The position numbers were made by a program, and so were the translations under genes. Below are positions 15,294 to 21,834 of a stretch of 39,804 nucleotides of DNA, in pieces. The DNA is taken from the NCBI GenBank assembly GCA_023128895.1, contig JAGMDC010000010.1:1-39804 (forward strand), in the 5' to 3' direction. Each line of letters begins with the position of its first letter. Positions within the stretch are counted from its first letter, which is position 1. The notes under the pieces are model-generated. The model was given only the letters and a program-made list of their open reading frames with translations, was not told where the DNA came from and made no database searches. Source of the DNA: Candidatus Parcubacteria bacterium (lineage in GTDB: Bacteria; Patescibacteriota; Minisyncoccia; Minisyncoccales; JAGMDC01).

Positions 15294-15458
15294 AATTTGC
15301 GAGGCAACGAAGCCCTCAAGGCACCGACCCTCAAAACCCCAGCGGGGTTTTGGGGTCTAATATCTCAGCGCCTGACCGAGCACTCAGATTACTGAGTGCT
15401 CGGACCATGCTCAGGCGCCTCCGATGTTTGCCATTGAGGACTTGTTGCCTCGCAAATT
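15294..15458. repeat. 165-base nested palindromic element between trxA and the reductase gene
   Basis: Outer arms AATTTGCGAGGCAAC (15294-15308) and GTTGCCTCGCAAATT (15444-15458) are perfectly complementary, and complementarity continues discontinuously inwards (CCTCAA / TTGAGG). Inside sit two more hairpins: CAAAACCCC/GGGGTTTTG (15332-15352, loop AGC) and a perfect 12-base stem CCGAGCACTCAG/CTGAGTGCTCGG (15376-15403, loop ATTA) enclosed by GCGCCTGA/TCAGGCGC (15368-15375 and 15411-15418). No open frame of note. It could be a miniature mobile element or a structured intergenic RNA; the inner G/C hairpin could also end the ftsZ-trxA transcript, but no T-tract follows. Confidence 0.85.
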
Positions 15459-15468
15459 ATTTTTTACA

Positions 15469-15735
15469 ATGGAAGAAAAAGTAGAAAAATTAATAAACGA
15501 GTATAAAGAATTTGCGAAAGAAAACGGCATGTCATTAAATCCTAACTCGGTTTTAGTGGAGAGTTTGGTCAAAAGGTTGCTGGAAAATGAGGAAAAACAC
15601 AAGGAGCGCTACTGCCCCTGCCGTTTTATTACTGGAGACGCTGAAAAAGACAAGGACAAAATTTGCCCATGCAAATGGCATCAGGAAGAAATTGCGCAAG
15701 CAGGCCATTGCCATTGCAGTTTGTTTGTGAAATAA
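15469..15735 (+). CDS. Ferredoxin:thioredoxin reductase, catalytic beta subunit-like
   Basis: The 88-residue protein has the diagnostic Cys pattern of the FTR catalytic subunit family (PF02943): CPCRF, then CPCKW, then CHCSLF, which supply the 4Fe-4S cluster ligands and the redox-active Cys pair. In the family, electrons from ferredoxin are passed through the cluster to a thioredoxin disulfide. I choose the ATG at 15469 (MEEKVEKLINEYKEFA), because the open frame upstream to 15424 runs through the palindromic element. It follows trxA and precedes a pilin gene by one base. No variable FTR subunit is visible. Electron donor unknown. Confidence 0.9.
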   Translation: MEEKVEKLINEYKEFAKENGMSLNPNSVLVESLVKRLLENEEKHKERYCPCRFITGDAEKDKDKICPCKWHQEEIAQAGHCHCSLFVK

Positions 15736-15736
15736 A

Positions 15737-16531
15737 ATGAAATCAAGAGGTTTCACTCTCATAGAACTATTAGTTGTTATCTCAATCATTGGCGTGATTG
15801 CCAGCATTGTTTTGGTATCTTTCAGCGGACAAAGAGATAAAGCAAAAATAGCAAAGTCTCAACAATTCAGTGCGAATATTAATCACTCTCTCGGCGCCTA
15901 CGCTGTAGGAATATGGGACTTTGAAGACCAGAATAATCCTACTGCTGACAGGTCTGGATATGGAAATAATGGAACCCTTTATGACAACACTAATTTCGTT
16001 GACAACGATGTATTGGGCGGACACGCTCTTATCTTTGACGGGAGCGGAGATTATGTTGATTGTGGTAGCCACGAGAGTTTGACTCCTGCGAATATTACTA
16101 TTGAAGCATGGGTAAATGCTAGTACGTTAAACTCTCATAACGGGATAATTTCTAATATGACTGCATGGGGTACTGGTTTCAGTCTTCAAATGGGCACTAC
16201 TCAAAATATTGTAGCGATGGTCTCAGGTGTATATCTCAAAACCAGTTGGACGCCTACGACAGGAGCGTGGTATCACGTTGCTGCAACTCATGATGCTGCA
16301 ACCAACCTTAATATTCTTTATGTTAACGGAGCGGAAGAAAATAGGACAACTCGGGTAGTAAGTTATGAGGCTAATCCTAAAACATATATAGGCGTATTTT
16401 ATACCTCACCCGGAATTTATTTCAACGGCACAATCGACAATGTTCGGATTTACAGTGAAGCGCTGTCTACCACGCAAATCCAGCAGCACTATGCTCAAGG
16501 CGCGGCAAAACACGGCATCGCGTTGAAATAG
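15737..16531 (+). CDS. Type IV pilin-like protein with LamG-like domain (paralogue 1)
   Basis: A 264-residue surface protein. Residues 1-30 are a class III prepilin leader and hydrophobic helix (RGFTLIELLVVISIIGVIAS; cleavage expected between Gly and Phe). Residues about 55-255 form a concanavalin-like LamG_3-type jelly roll: WDFEDQNNPTADRSGYGN, LIFDGSGDYVDCG, ITIEAWVN, WYHVAATHD, LYVNGAEE, and the closing GTIDNVRIYSEALS. LamG domains bind carbohydrate or protein ligands, so an adhesin role on the pilus is likely. The first 75 and last 30 residues are nearly identical to the protein encoded at 30351-31178, while the central part differs. It begins one base after the reductase gene. Confidence 0.93.
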   Translation: MKSRGFTLIELLVVISIIGVIASIVLVSFSGQRDKAKIAKSQQFSANINHSLGAYAVGIWDFEDQNNPTADRSGYGNNGTLYDNTNFVDNDVLGGHALIFDGSGDYVDCGSHESLTPANITIEAWVNASTLNSHNGIISNMTAWGTGFSLQMGTTQNIVAMVSGVYLKTSWTPTTGAWYHVAATHDAATNLNILYVNGAEENRTTRVVSYEANPKTYIGVFYTSPGIYFNGTIDNVRIYSEALSTTQIQQHYAQGAAKHGIALK

Positions 16532-16548
16532 AAAATATATCAAGCATG

Positions 16549-16590
16549 CAGAGAGCCGACTTCGGGAGATTTCACGAGGTTGGGTCTCTG
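16549..16590 (+). terminator. Imperfect hairpin after the first LamG-pilin
   Basis: CAGAGAGCCGAC (16549-16560) can pair with GTTGGGTCTCTG (16579-16590), one G-U pair and one mismatch, 18-base loop. No T-tract follows; a TATAAT word at 16597-16602 sits just before the next ATG. Terminator function is uncertain. Confidence 0.4.
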
Positions 16591-16605
16591 TAAACCTATA
16601 ATCAA

Positions 16606-17559
16606 ATGAGAAAAGCGATAATTTTATTTTCCGGCGGACTGGATTCAATTTTATGCGCGAAAATTCTGCAGGAAACACCTGCCTACGCGCAGGCAGGAAA
16701 AACGAAACTCTTAGGAATTTTTTTCAAGAGTTATTTTTTTAATTCAGAACAAGCGATAACTGCGGCTAAATTAGTGAAACTGCCATTAAAAGTTATTGAT
16801 TTTTCTGAAGAGCAGTTAAAAATAACAAAAAATCCCAAACACGGATATGGAAAAAATATGAACCCCTGCATTGACTGCCGCATTTTAATGTTCAAAAAAG
16901 CAAAAGAAATAATGAAAAAGCAGGGTTTTGATTTTATTGTTACTGGCGAGGTTTTAGGAGAAAGGCCTATGTCGCAGAATAAGCGAGCAATGGAATTGAT
17001 AGAAAAAGAATCTAAATTAAAGGGATATATTTTAAGGCCTTTGTGCGCAAAATTGTTGGAGCCTGCTATACCGGAGAAAATAGGATGGATAAATAGGGAA
17101 AAAATGTTTGACATCCGCGGTAGGTCTCGGAAAAAACAAATTGAAATGGCAAAAAAATACAAAATTAAAAAATATCCCAGTCCATCTGGCGGCTGCCTTT
17201 TAACAGACCCGGAATTCAGCAAGCGGCTGAAGAAATTATTTCAAATTTGCGCAAAATGCAAGAATAGCGATATTGAGTTATTAAAAATAGGCAGACATTT
17301 TTGGGAAAATAAAGTAAAAATAATAGTTGGACGCAATTATAACGAGAACAAACAAATTAAAAAATTAGCGCGAAAAGCAGATATTTTAATTGAGATGAAA
17401 AATTATACAGGGCCCTTGACTTTGGTCAGAAATTACAGCAAATCAAAAGTTAAAAAAACAATCATTGAAAAAGCGCAAAATTTAACCCAATTTTATTCAT
17501 TAAAAGCGCGCGGTAAAAGAGACGCGCAATTCAAGATTGCCCAAAGTAAACGAAAATAG
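16606..17559 (+). CDS. PP-loop ATPase, ThiI/MnmA-like tRNA thiolation-type enzyme
   Basis: Adenylating enzyme with the PP-loop SGGLDS at residues 9-14. It has CIDCRILMF and a later GGCLLTDP, giving the conserved Cys expected for persulfide-based sulfur transfer, plus FIVTGEVLGERPMSQNKRAM. The C-terminal 80 residues (GRNYNENKQIKKLA and ILIEMKNYTGPLTLVRN) look like the NFACT-R type RNA-binding domain that accompanies this branch of ThiI-like proteins. There is no THUMP domain, so it is not classical ThiI. The reaction is probably tRNA uridine thiolation, but the position modified is unknown. A short palindrome-derived insert (TPAYAQAGKT) lies right after the first helix of the PP-loop domain. 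Confidence 0.85.
   Translation: MRKAIILFSGGLDSILCAKILQETPAYAQAGKTKLLGIFFKSYFFNSEQAITAAKLVKLPLKVIDFSEEQLKITKNPKHGYGKNMNPCIDCRILMFKKAKEIMKKQGFDFIVTGEVLGERPMSQNKRAMELIEKESKLKGYILRPLCAKLLEPAIPEKIGWINREKMFDIRGRSRKKQIEMAKKYKIKKYPSPSGGCLLTDPEFSKRLKKLFQICAKCKNSDIELLKIGRHFWENKVKIIVGRNYNENKQIKKLARKADILIEMKNYTGPLTLVRNYSKSKVKKTIIEKAQNLTQFYSLKARGKRDAQFKIAQSKRK
16678..16697 (+). repeat. In-frame palindromic insert in the PP-loop gene
   Basis: CCTGCCT (16678-16684), loop ACGCGC, AGGCAGG (16691-16697): perfect arms, G/C-rich, in frame between the PP-loop helix and the next beta strand. Family proteins normally run straight from LLQ to the next strand here. Confidence 0.65.
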
Positions 17560-17565
17560 TATAAT
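17537..17565 (+). promoter_or_regulatory. Promoter of the MFS-PAP2 unit
   Basis: TTGCCC at 17537-17542, 17-base spacer, TATAAT at 17560-17565, inside and just past the end of the PP-loop gene. Start predicted near 17572, 15 bases from the ATG. Confidence 0.68.
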
Positions 17566-17586
17566 GAAACAAATCTCAAATAATCT

Positions 17587-18780
17587 ATGCATTTTTTGAA
17601 ATCAAATCCAGTTTCATATTTTTTCTTTTTTTTGAAAAAAGAATCAGACAGATTTTTGGCAAGTTTAGCCATAAGGGGTTTTGCGTTTGGAATGATTACT
17701 ATTTTTGTTCCGATTTATATTTATCAGCATTTTAATTCCTTATCTTTAACTTTTCTTTTTTTTGCGGGTATTTACGGTTTATACGCTATTTTAGTGCCAA
17801 CAGGGGGTCGAATAATGATGAAAATCGGCATTAAGAAAGCAATGCTTGTATCCCACCCCTTGTTTTGGGGATTTTTTGTTTGTTTGCTTTTTTTTGATAG
17901 TTCCTGGCTGTTTATTCCTTTATCTATAATTTTAAATGTTTTAGCCATGACTTGTTTTTGGCCGGCTTTTCATACTAATTTTTCCAGGGTTTCTGAAAGC
18001 GCGAAAATGGGCAAAGAAGTTGGAAAACTTAATTTTATTACTGCCGTGCCCGGAATTTTAGCCCCGGTTATTGGAGGAATAATTATTACTATTTTTGGAT
18101 ATCCAACTTTGTTCGTGGTTGTATTGTGCGTATTATTTAGTTCAGCGATTCCTTTACTGCTTTCTGAAGAAGTGCACCAGACATATTCTGATTCATACTT
18201 AAAAGCGTATAAAAGAATTTTTAAAAAAGAAAATAAATATTATAATTTAGCTTTTGCCGCTAATGGAATGGAAACAGTGATTAACGCTTATCTTTGGCCT
18301 TTGTTTTTAATTACTATATCTATCGGGTATCTCGCCATAGGAAGTATTGCCACTGTTGCTTTAGTCGTTTCTTTGCTTTTTACTTTATACATGGGCAGAA
18401 TTACAGACAGAATGGATAAAAGAAAGCTTCTTGCTATTGGTTCGGTTTTGACTTCTGGCGCGTGGATCGGGAAGTTTTTCGTGGTGAGTCCTGTTTCCGC
18501 TTTTATTGCGCAAAGTTTTTACAGATTGTCCAGAACAGCCGCTGGAATACCATATCAAACCTTTTTATACGAAAAAGCGGAAAGCAAGGGACATGAAATA
18601 GATGAGTTTATTATTTATAGAGGTATAGTGCTTAATGGCACCAGAACGGTTTTGCTTGTGATTTTAGCTGGAGTAGCTTTTATTATTCCAAATATTAATT
18701 TTACTTTTATTTTGGCGGCAGCGTTCTCATTAGGTTTTGTGTTTATTAGCAAAGCGCCGGGATTTAAGGCAAAGAAATGA
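17587..18780 (+). CDS. Major facilitator superfamily transporter
   Basis: A 397-residue polytopic membrane protein with about twelve hydrophobic segments in two halves split by a charged loop (about residues 195-225, SDSYLKAYKRIFKKENKYYN). The MFS loop 2-3 signature is degenerate (GGRIMMKIGIKKAML), and the equivalent in the second half is MGRITDRMDKRKLLAIG, which matches the G-x-x-x-D-R pattern well. Substrate cannot be predicted. The N-terminus (before residue 27) is longer and charged. PAP2 phosphatase follows three bases after its stop, so they share a transcript. Confidence 0.88.
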   Translation: MHFLKSNPVSYFFFFLKKESDRFLASLAIRGFAFGMITIFVPIYIYQHFNSLSLTFLFFAGIYGLYAILVPTGGRIMMKIGIKKAMLVSHPLFWGFFVCLLFFDSSWLFIPLSIILNVLAMTCFWPAFHTNFSRVSESAKMGKEVGKLNFITAVPGILAPVIGGIIITIFGYPTLFVVVLCVLFSSAIPLLLSEEVHQTYSDSYLKAYKRIFKKENKYYNLAFAANGMETVINAYLWPLFLITISIGYLAIGSIATVALVVSLLFTLYMGRITDRMDKRKLLAIGSVLTSGAWIGKFFVVSPVSAFIAQSFYRLSRTAAGIPYQTFLYEKAESKGHEIDEFIIYRGIVLNGTRTVLLVILAGVAFIIPNINFTFILAAAFSLGFVFISKAPGFKAKK

Positions 18781-18783
18781 CCA

Positions 18784-19344
18784 ATGATAAATTTGGGTTT
18801 TCAACAAATAAACGGCTTTGCTGAACAATACATCTGGCTGGACACAATGGGTATTTTTTTTGCCCAGTATTTTGAATATATTTTAGTTTTTTGTCTTATC
18901 TTGTTTTTGTTTTTACCTGTCAGGTTTTCTTTTTTACGTTTGATTGAGAAAATTAAAAAAAATTGTGTAATTTTCGCGCAAGCGATTGGAGGCGCAGTTG
19001 TTTCGCGGTTTGTTTTTACGGAAATTATCCGTTATATTCTGCCAATACAAAGGCCGTTTGCGGAAAATGATGTTAATTTGCTAATAAACCACATTAACTC
19101 ATATAGTTTCCCTTCCGGACACGCAGCGTTTTATTTTGCCTTATCAGCAGTGATTTTTTATTATAATAAAAAAGCCGGCATTCTGGCTTTCTTCGCGAGT
19201 TTTTTAATTTGTATCGCGCGGGTATTTTGCGGGATACATTGGCCAATGGATATTGTTGCCGGCGCTATAGTTGGAATTTTTTCCGCTTGGCTGGTAGTAA
19301 AATTGTGGAAAAAATCAATAGAAAGAAAAGAGTTAGGGATGTAG
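18784..19344 (+). CDS. PAP2 family phosphatase (possible undecaprenyl-diphosphatase)
   Basis: Integral membrane phosphatase of the PAP2/vanadium haloperoxidase superfamily, 186 residues. The three active-site motifs are present in order: IQRPF (C1, partially degenerate KxxxxxxRP), SFPSGHAAF (C2, SGH), and CGIHWPMDIVAGA (C3, RxxxxxHxxxD, Arg in CIARVFCGIHWPMD). BcrC-like members recycle undecaprenyl diphosphate for cell wall synthesis; others act on phosphatidic acid, so the substrate is not settled. It is preceded by the MFS gene and ends convergently with the lamin-tail gene. Confidence 0.92.
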   Translation: MINLGFQQINGFAEQYIWLDTMGIFFAQYFEYILVFCLILFLFLPVRFSFLRLIEKIKKNCVIFAQAIGGAVVSRFVFTEIIRYILPIQRPFAENDVNLLINHINSYSFPSGHAAFYFALSAVIFYYNKKAGILAFFASFLICIARVFCGIHWPMDIVAGAIVGIFSAWLVVKLWKKSIERKELGM

Positions 19345-19371
19345 ATAGGGATGTAGATATCGGATATCTAC
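19335..19371. terminator. Tandem 12-mer and perfect palindrome between convergent genes
   Basis: AGGGATGTAGAT occurs twice in tandem (19335-19346, 19347-19358), covering the PAP2 stop codon, and overlaps the perfect palindrome GTAGATATC-G-GATATCTAC (19353-19371) that reaches the lamin-tail stop codon. It sits exactly between two converging genes, so a bidirectional stop signal is plausible, though T-tracts are lacking. Confidence 0.6.
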
Positions 19372-19372
19372 A

Positions 19373-20623
19373 CTATTTGATTGAGCGTTTTAGGGCTACA
19401 ATTGCGCTGGCAGACAATAAAGCAAGTATTATTGCCGCAAATTTAAAATTTCCAGCGACCTGGCCCATGCCATCTGCAAAAGGCACTCCGTGCTTAACCG
19501 GGTTAAGCACAGGGGTGTTAAGCACAGGGGTCAGACCCTTGTCAACCTGTTTATTGTCGGTGTTGATTGCGCTGGTTTTTTTTACATTTTTTGTGTTTTT
19601 TGTTTCATTTGTATCCTCGGAAATAATGTTTTCCCAGCCCGGAGTTAAAACGTTGCTCCAAACCCATTTGCCGCCAATTCTATTATAGGATTGATTTAAT
19701 TTTGCTTTTTCATAAACAACAGCGTCTATGATTGTTCCATTCGGCTGGATTAAATTCAATCCGTCGTTGCTGTTGTTTAGTGTTATTTTTGTTTGCGGCC
19801 TTTGGAGCAATAAAAATGATTTTGCATGAATTATTGTATTTTGCGGCAGGGTGTATGATTTTATTTTGCCCTGTGTGTCGGTGATTTTCCAACGAGAGAT
19901 GTCAACAGGAAAATTGTTTTGGTTAAAAATTTCAATCCATTCGTTTTCAGCGTCAGACCCTTCAGGAGACGGCAGAATCTCATTGATAATTACGCCCTCG
20001 GGATATTCAATTATCAAAGGTTCAACCTTTGATTGTTTGATTGTTGGTTTGGTCGCGGTCTCGGGTTTTAACGGCTTGGAGTTTTCTGCCATTGGGGTAC
20101 CGCGCGCGGCAGCACTTGTCTGCCAGTTGTCCGCGCTTGCGCCGCTGGTCTTAAGGTTTTTTCTTTCCATTGTTTTGTAATCTGGTTTTGCTTCTCCCGC
20201 GAACCATTTATCAGAGCAGTTAATATCGTCAATTATATTGGAATTATTGTCTATGAGTTGAATATGTTCTCCGCTGTTTTTCAATCCATAGCCAGACCAT
20301 CCGCTTGGTGTTTGGCTTGCTAAAATATCAGGAATTGTTGTATCATCTGTTCTTTCTATAATATAGTAGGAGAATTTTGGTATTGAATTAAGCAAGGGCT
20401 CAATCAGGGTTTGTTTGTTATTTTCGTATATCCCCCATTGAGCAAGACTAATATCCTTGTTGGTGTTATTGTAAAGTTCTATCCATTCGTCAGCGCTGCT
20501 AATTTCTGTTCCCATCCAGCAAATTTCGCTGATAACAATGTCCAATGCATTTGCCGCAAAAACAAAATTTGCCGGACATAAGCCGGCAAATAAGATAACT
20601 AATATGAACAAAAAGAGTTTCAT
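19373..20623 (-). CDS. Secreted protein with two lamin-tail domains and C-terminal membrane anchor
   Basis: A 416-residue exported protein. Residues 1-23 form a signal peptide (FLFILVILFAGLCPANFVFA). Two lamin-tail domains (LTD, PF00932) follow: the first from IVISEICWMGTE with DEWIELYNN, the second from VIINEILPSPEGSDAENEWIEIFNQ, both with the Ig-like strand pattern ending in YNRIGGKWVWS. A Lys/Thr/Asn-rich linker leads to a C-terminal hydrophobic helix and basic end (FAAIILALLSASAIVALKRSIK). LTDs in bacteria occur on surface and nuclease-associated proteins; function here is unknown. The linker contains a repeat-derived insert. It begins two bases after ruvB ends, so the two are co-transcribed. 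Confidence 0.9.
   Translation of the reverse strand: MKLFLFILVILFAGLCPANFVFAANALDIVISEICWMGTEISSADEWIELYNNTNKDISLAQWGIYENNKQTLIEPLLNSIPKFSYYIIERTDDTTIPDILASQTPSGWSGYGLKNSGEHIQLIDNNSNIIDDINCSDKWFAGEAKPDYKTMERKNLKTSGASADNWQTSAAARGTPMAENSKPLKPETATKPTIKQSKVEPLIIEYPEGVIINEILPSPEGSDAENEWIEIFNQNNFPVDISRWKITDTQGKIKSYTLPQNTIIHAKSFLLLQRPQTKITLNNSNDGLNLIQPNGTIIDAVVYEKAKLNQSYNRIGGKWVWSNVLTPGWENIISEDTNETKNTKNVKKTSAINTDNKQVDKGLTPVLNTPVLNPVKHGVPFADGMGQVAGNFKFAAIILALLSASAIVALKRSIK
19490..19531 (-). repeat. Palindrome plus 15-base tandem repeat in the lamin-tail gene
   Basis: Plus-strand GTGCTTAACC (19490-19499) and GGTTAAGCAC (19501-19510) are perfect complements around one base; GTTAAGCACAGGGGT is then repeated twice in tandem (19502-19516, 19517-19531). 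In the protein this gives the TPVLN-TPVLN-PVKHG part of the linker, in frame. Confidence 0.85.
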
Positions 20624-20625
20624 TT

Positions 20626-21657
20626 TTACAGCAGGTTTTGGGTTCCGGTATATTTGATTCCAAGATGTTCATACGCGGATTTTTCAGCAATTCTGCCGCG
20701 CGGAGTTCTTTGTATAAAACCCAACTGCATCAAATATGGTTCGTAGATATCCAAAATAGCGTCTTTGTCTTCGTTGCTTGCCGCGGCTAAACTTTGAACT
20801 CCTACAGGGCCTCCGTTAAATTTTTTAATAATTGTTTCTATCACCCTCCTGTCTCCGGTTTCCAAACCCAAGTTGTCAATTTCCAAAAAATCTAAGGCAG
20901 ATTTAGCTATTTTTTCAGTAATTACTCCCTCGCCTTCAACTTGCGCCCAATCCCTCACTCTTTTCAAAAGACGGTTTACAACCCTGGGCGTAAATCTGGC
21001 GCGCTGGGCGATAATTTTTTTCGCAGAGGGCTCTATTTCTATTCCCAAAATTTCAGCAGAGTTTTGTATGATTTTTTCCAATTCTTCGTTATTGTAATAA
21101 TCCATTTGGAAAATCGCGCCAAATCTGTTTCTTAAAGGCGAGGAAAGCAGGGCGACGCGCGTGGTCGCGCCAATCAAAGTAAAACGGTTAAGTTTCATAT
21201 CCATAATTCGAGCCATGGGACCTTTGCCTAAAATTATATTAAGTTTGAATTCTTCCATTGCCGGGTAAAGGTATTCTTCGCAAACTCTGTTGATGCGGTG
21301 GCATTCGTCTAAAAACAGAATATCGCCGTCTGACAGATTAGTTAGGATTGAAGCCAAATCGCCAATTTTTTCAATTGACGGGCCAGTAGCAATGTGCAGA
21401 TTAGCACCCATTTCTTTGGCAAATATGCGCGAGATTGTGGTTTTTCCCAGTCCAGAACCGCCGTAGAAAAGAAGATGTTCCGGCACTTCTTTTCTTTTTT
21501 GCGCCGCCGTAAGAATTATTTTGAGATTTTTCTTAATTCTTTCCTGCCCGATATATTGGTTCCATGTTTTGGGGCGCAAAGTTAAATCAAGGACTTTGTC
21601 CTCATCATCGGATTGGTTTTCAAGTATGCGATTGTTGTTTGTTGTGGGGGTTGACAA
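20626..21657 (-). CDS. ruvB: Holliday junction branch migration ATPase RuvB
   Basis: AAA+ hexameric motor that works with RuvA in branch migration. The 343 residues show Walker A GGSGLGKT (about 66-73), Walker B ILFLDECHRI (about 112-121), sensor GATTRVALLSSPLRNRFG with the arginine finger, and the C-terminal winged helix (RTPRGRIAEKSAYEHLG). The usual GPPGLGKTTLA has become GGSGLGKTTIS, a conservative change. The only start that gives a full N-terminus appears to be TTG at 21657; no clear Shine-Dalgarno precedes it. That codon overlaps the -35 of a plus-strand promoter for a probable RNA gene. ruvA is 10 kb away on the other strand and ruvC is not in the window. Confidence 0.96.
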   Translation of the reverse strand: MSTPTTNNNRILENQSDDEDKVLDLTLRPKTWNQYIGQERIKKNLKIILTAAQKRKEVPEHLLFYGGSGLGKTTISRIFAKEMGANLHIATGPSIEKIGDLASILTNLSDGDILFLDECHRINRVCEEYLYPAMEEFKLNIILGKGPMARIMDMKLNRFTLIGATTRVALLSSPLRNRFGAIFQMDYYNNEELEKIIQNSAEILGIEIEPSAKKIIAQRARFTPRVVNRLLKRVRDWAQVEGEGVITEKIAKSALDFLEIDNLGLETGDRRVIETIIKKFNGGPVGVQSLAAASNEDKDAILDIYEPYLMQLGFIQRTPRGRIAEKSAYEHLGIKYTGTQNLL

Positions 21658-21678
21658 AATAATAGTTTTAAGTATAAT
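21651..21678 (+). promoter_or_regulatory. Consensus promoter of the candidate structured RNA
   Basis: TTGACA at 21651-21656, 16-base spacer, TATAAT at 21673-21678: both hexamers match the sigma-70 consensus exactly. It points away from ruvB, and no plus-strand protein gene follows for 1.6 kb. Confidence 0.85.
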
Positions 21679-21685
21679 AAATAAT

Positions 21686-21830
21686 AAAAGTAAGTTGGTT
21701 TAGGGTCGGGGGGTGATGGAATTTCTTTTAGTTTCGGGTAATTCGGGTCGTGCTGGGTTATTCCTCAAAGAGGTTCTATACTTTAAGTTTTTAAACTGAA
21801 GTTATACCCCCGACCCTAAGCCAATTTTTT
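21686..21830 (+). ncRNA. Candidate novel structured small RNA
   Basis: A 145-base region between pilB and ruvB with its own perfect promoter. Long closing stem: 18 bases at 21695-21712 pair with 21807-21824 (17 of 18, the exception being T opposite G, a G-U pair in RNA), immediately followed by TTTTTT at 21825-21830, as in an intrinsic terminator. Enclosed elements: GAATT/AATTC (21719-21723 with 21740-21744), CCTC-AAA-GAGG (21763-21773), and a long hairpin TATACTT..AGTTT-TT-AAACT..AAG-TATA (21777-21806) that abuts the closing stem and could stack on it. I checked by eye for tmRNA, SRP RNA and RNase P RNA hallmarks and saw none; a divergent 6S RNA is the main alternative. There is no open frame of note on the plus strand. 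Confidence 0.72.
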
Positions 21831-21834
21831 GTTG

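Noticed and set aside
15424-15468. N-terminal extension of the FTR-like protein
   Set aside because: It runs through the right arm of the palindromic element and has no counterpart in the family.
19209-19688. Plus-strand frame of 159 codons across the PAP2/lamin-tail junction
   Set aside because: It overlaps two well-supported genes in other frames and crosses the intergenic palindrome.
21686-21830. Identification of the RNA as tmRNA, SRP RNA or RNase P RNA
   Set aside because: There is no tRNA-like end or tag frame, no GGAA-type SRP apical loop with its conserved asymmetric loop, and none of the conserved RNase P core segments; only a divergent 6S RNA remains possible.
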